From NCBI GenBank assembly GCA_021827245.1, contig JAKAWN010000179.1:1-12828 (forward strand): a stretch of 12,828 nucleotides of DNA, in the 5' to 3' direction. The stretch is from Acidobacteriota bacterium (GTDB taxonomy: Bacteria > Acidobacteriota > Terriglobia > UBA7540). The notes under the pieces were generated by a model that had not been told where the DNA came from, did no database searches, and was given only the letters and a program-made list of their open reading frames with translations. Below, piece by piece: positions 12,533-12,828 of the stretch (positions are counted from its first letter, which is position 1; the number at the start of each line of letters is the position of its first letter). The position numbers and the translations under genes are program-made.

Positions 12533-12828
12533 ATGAGATATGTCCGGTTAACAGAGATTGGATCGGCGATCCTTGTTGCGCTTGCTGCAGCCGCCTGCGG
12601 AGGCGGAAGTGGCAGCACTCCGGCGCCTCCGCCTTCATCGAACGTGAACGTGAGCATTTCGCCGGCCAGTACTACGGTGGGTTACGGTGGCACCCAGCAG
12701 TTCACGGCTGCCGTTACAGGTTCCACAAACACCGCTGTCACTTGGAGCGTTTCGAGCGCCAGCAGTAGTAGCAGCCAGATCGGCACGGTCTCCACCTCGG
12801 GGCTTTATCAGGCCCCCGCAGCCACATC
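12533..12828 (+). CDS. Lipoprotein with bacterial Ig-like domain (N-terminal part, cut by window edge)
   Basis: From the ATG at 12533, 98 codons stay open to the window end. A short leader with a hydrophobic core ends in A-A-A-C (Cys22), a plausible lipobox, followed by G-G-G-S-G-S and a Pro-rich spacer typical of surface-anchored proteins. From about residue 38 the sequence V-S-I-S-P-A-S-T-T-V (40-49) then Q-Q-F-T-A-A-V (55-61), V-T-W-S-V (69-73) and G-L-Y-Q-A-P-A (90-96) follows the strands of a BIG-type immunoglobulin-like domain. Such proteins often carry several repeats and a C-terminal functional domain, which lie outside this window. No close Shine-Dalgarno sequence is seen. Being next to the operon makes it a possible client of the secretion machine, but that is inference. 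Confidence 0.8.
   Translation, partial: MRYVRLTEIGSAILVALAAAACGGGSGSTPAPPPSSNVNVSISPASTTVGYGGTQQFTAAVTGSTNTAVTWSVSSASSSSSQIGTVSTSGLYQAPAAT

Overview
The window looks like chromosomal DNA from a moderately GC-rich, double-membrane bacterium, most likely an Acidobacteriota member. This placement is inferred from protein style, not from any marker gene. The cues are pseudopilins ending in G-x-P-Y-x-x-W, a lipoprotein with a bacterial Ig-like domain carrying the 'VTWSV...GLYQAPA' pattern, a DUF1059 protein, and short palindromic repeats between genes. I see no tRNA, rRNA, CRISPR array, transposase or phage gene.

Left part (1-3017). An MFS exporter gene (minus strand) runs off the left edge. Upstream of it is a nested palindromic element (603-706) that would be transcribed as its 5' leader. 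Next is a minus-strand radical SAM/SPASM enzyme of unknown substrate, with a possibly near-leaderless start. A structured 320-bp intergenic stretch separates it from a divergent small gene for a secreted, lysine-rich protein (2391-2609), which is followed by a strong terminator hairpin. A DUF1059 gene follows on the minus strand.

Central and right part (3176-12323). Ten plus-strand genes form one tightly packed, mostly overlapping operon for an envelope-spanning secretion or pilus machine. In order they are: a lipoprotein secretin with N-terminal TPR-like repeats; two GspG-like pseudopilins; a GspF/PilC platform protein; a GspE/PilB ATPase; PilM-, PilN- and PilO-like alignment proteins; a GspC/PilP-like connector; and an atypical pseudopilin with low-complexity Gly/Ser/Gln/Pro insertions. 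The ATPase, platform, PilMNO and connector would form the inner-membrane motor and frame. The pseudopilins would form the piston or fibre, and the secretin the outer-membrane pore. No retraction ATPase (PilT) and no prepilin peptidase (GspO/PilD) is present, so the peptidase must be encoded elsewhere.

Right edge (12533-12828). A lipoprotein with an Ig-like domain starts and is cut by the window end. It is a plausible surface protein, possibly a client of the secretion machine.

The best candidates for something unusual are the self-lipidated TPR-secretin fusion, the mixed T4P/T2SS frame with a PilM-like protein whose phosphate loops look degenerate, the Glu5-less pseudopilin with a roughly 70-residue disordered insertion, and the palindromic elements near the left end.
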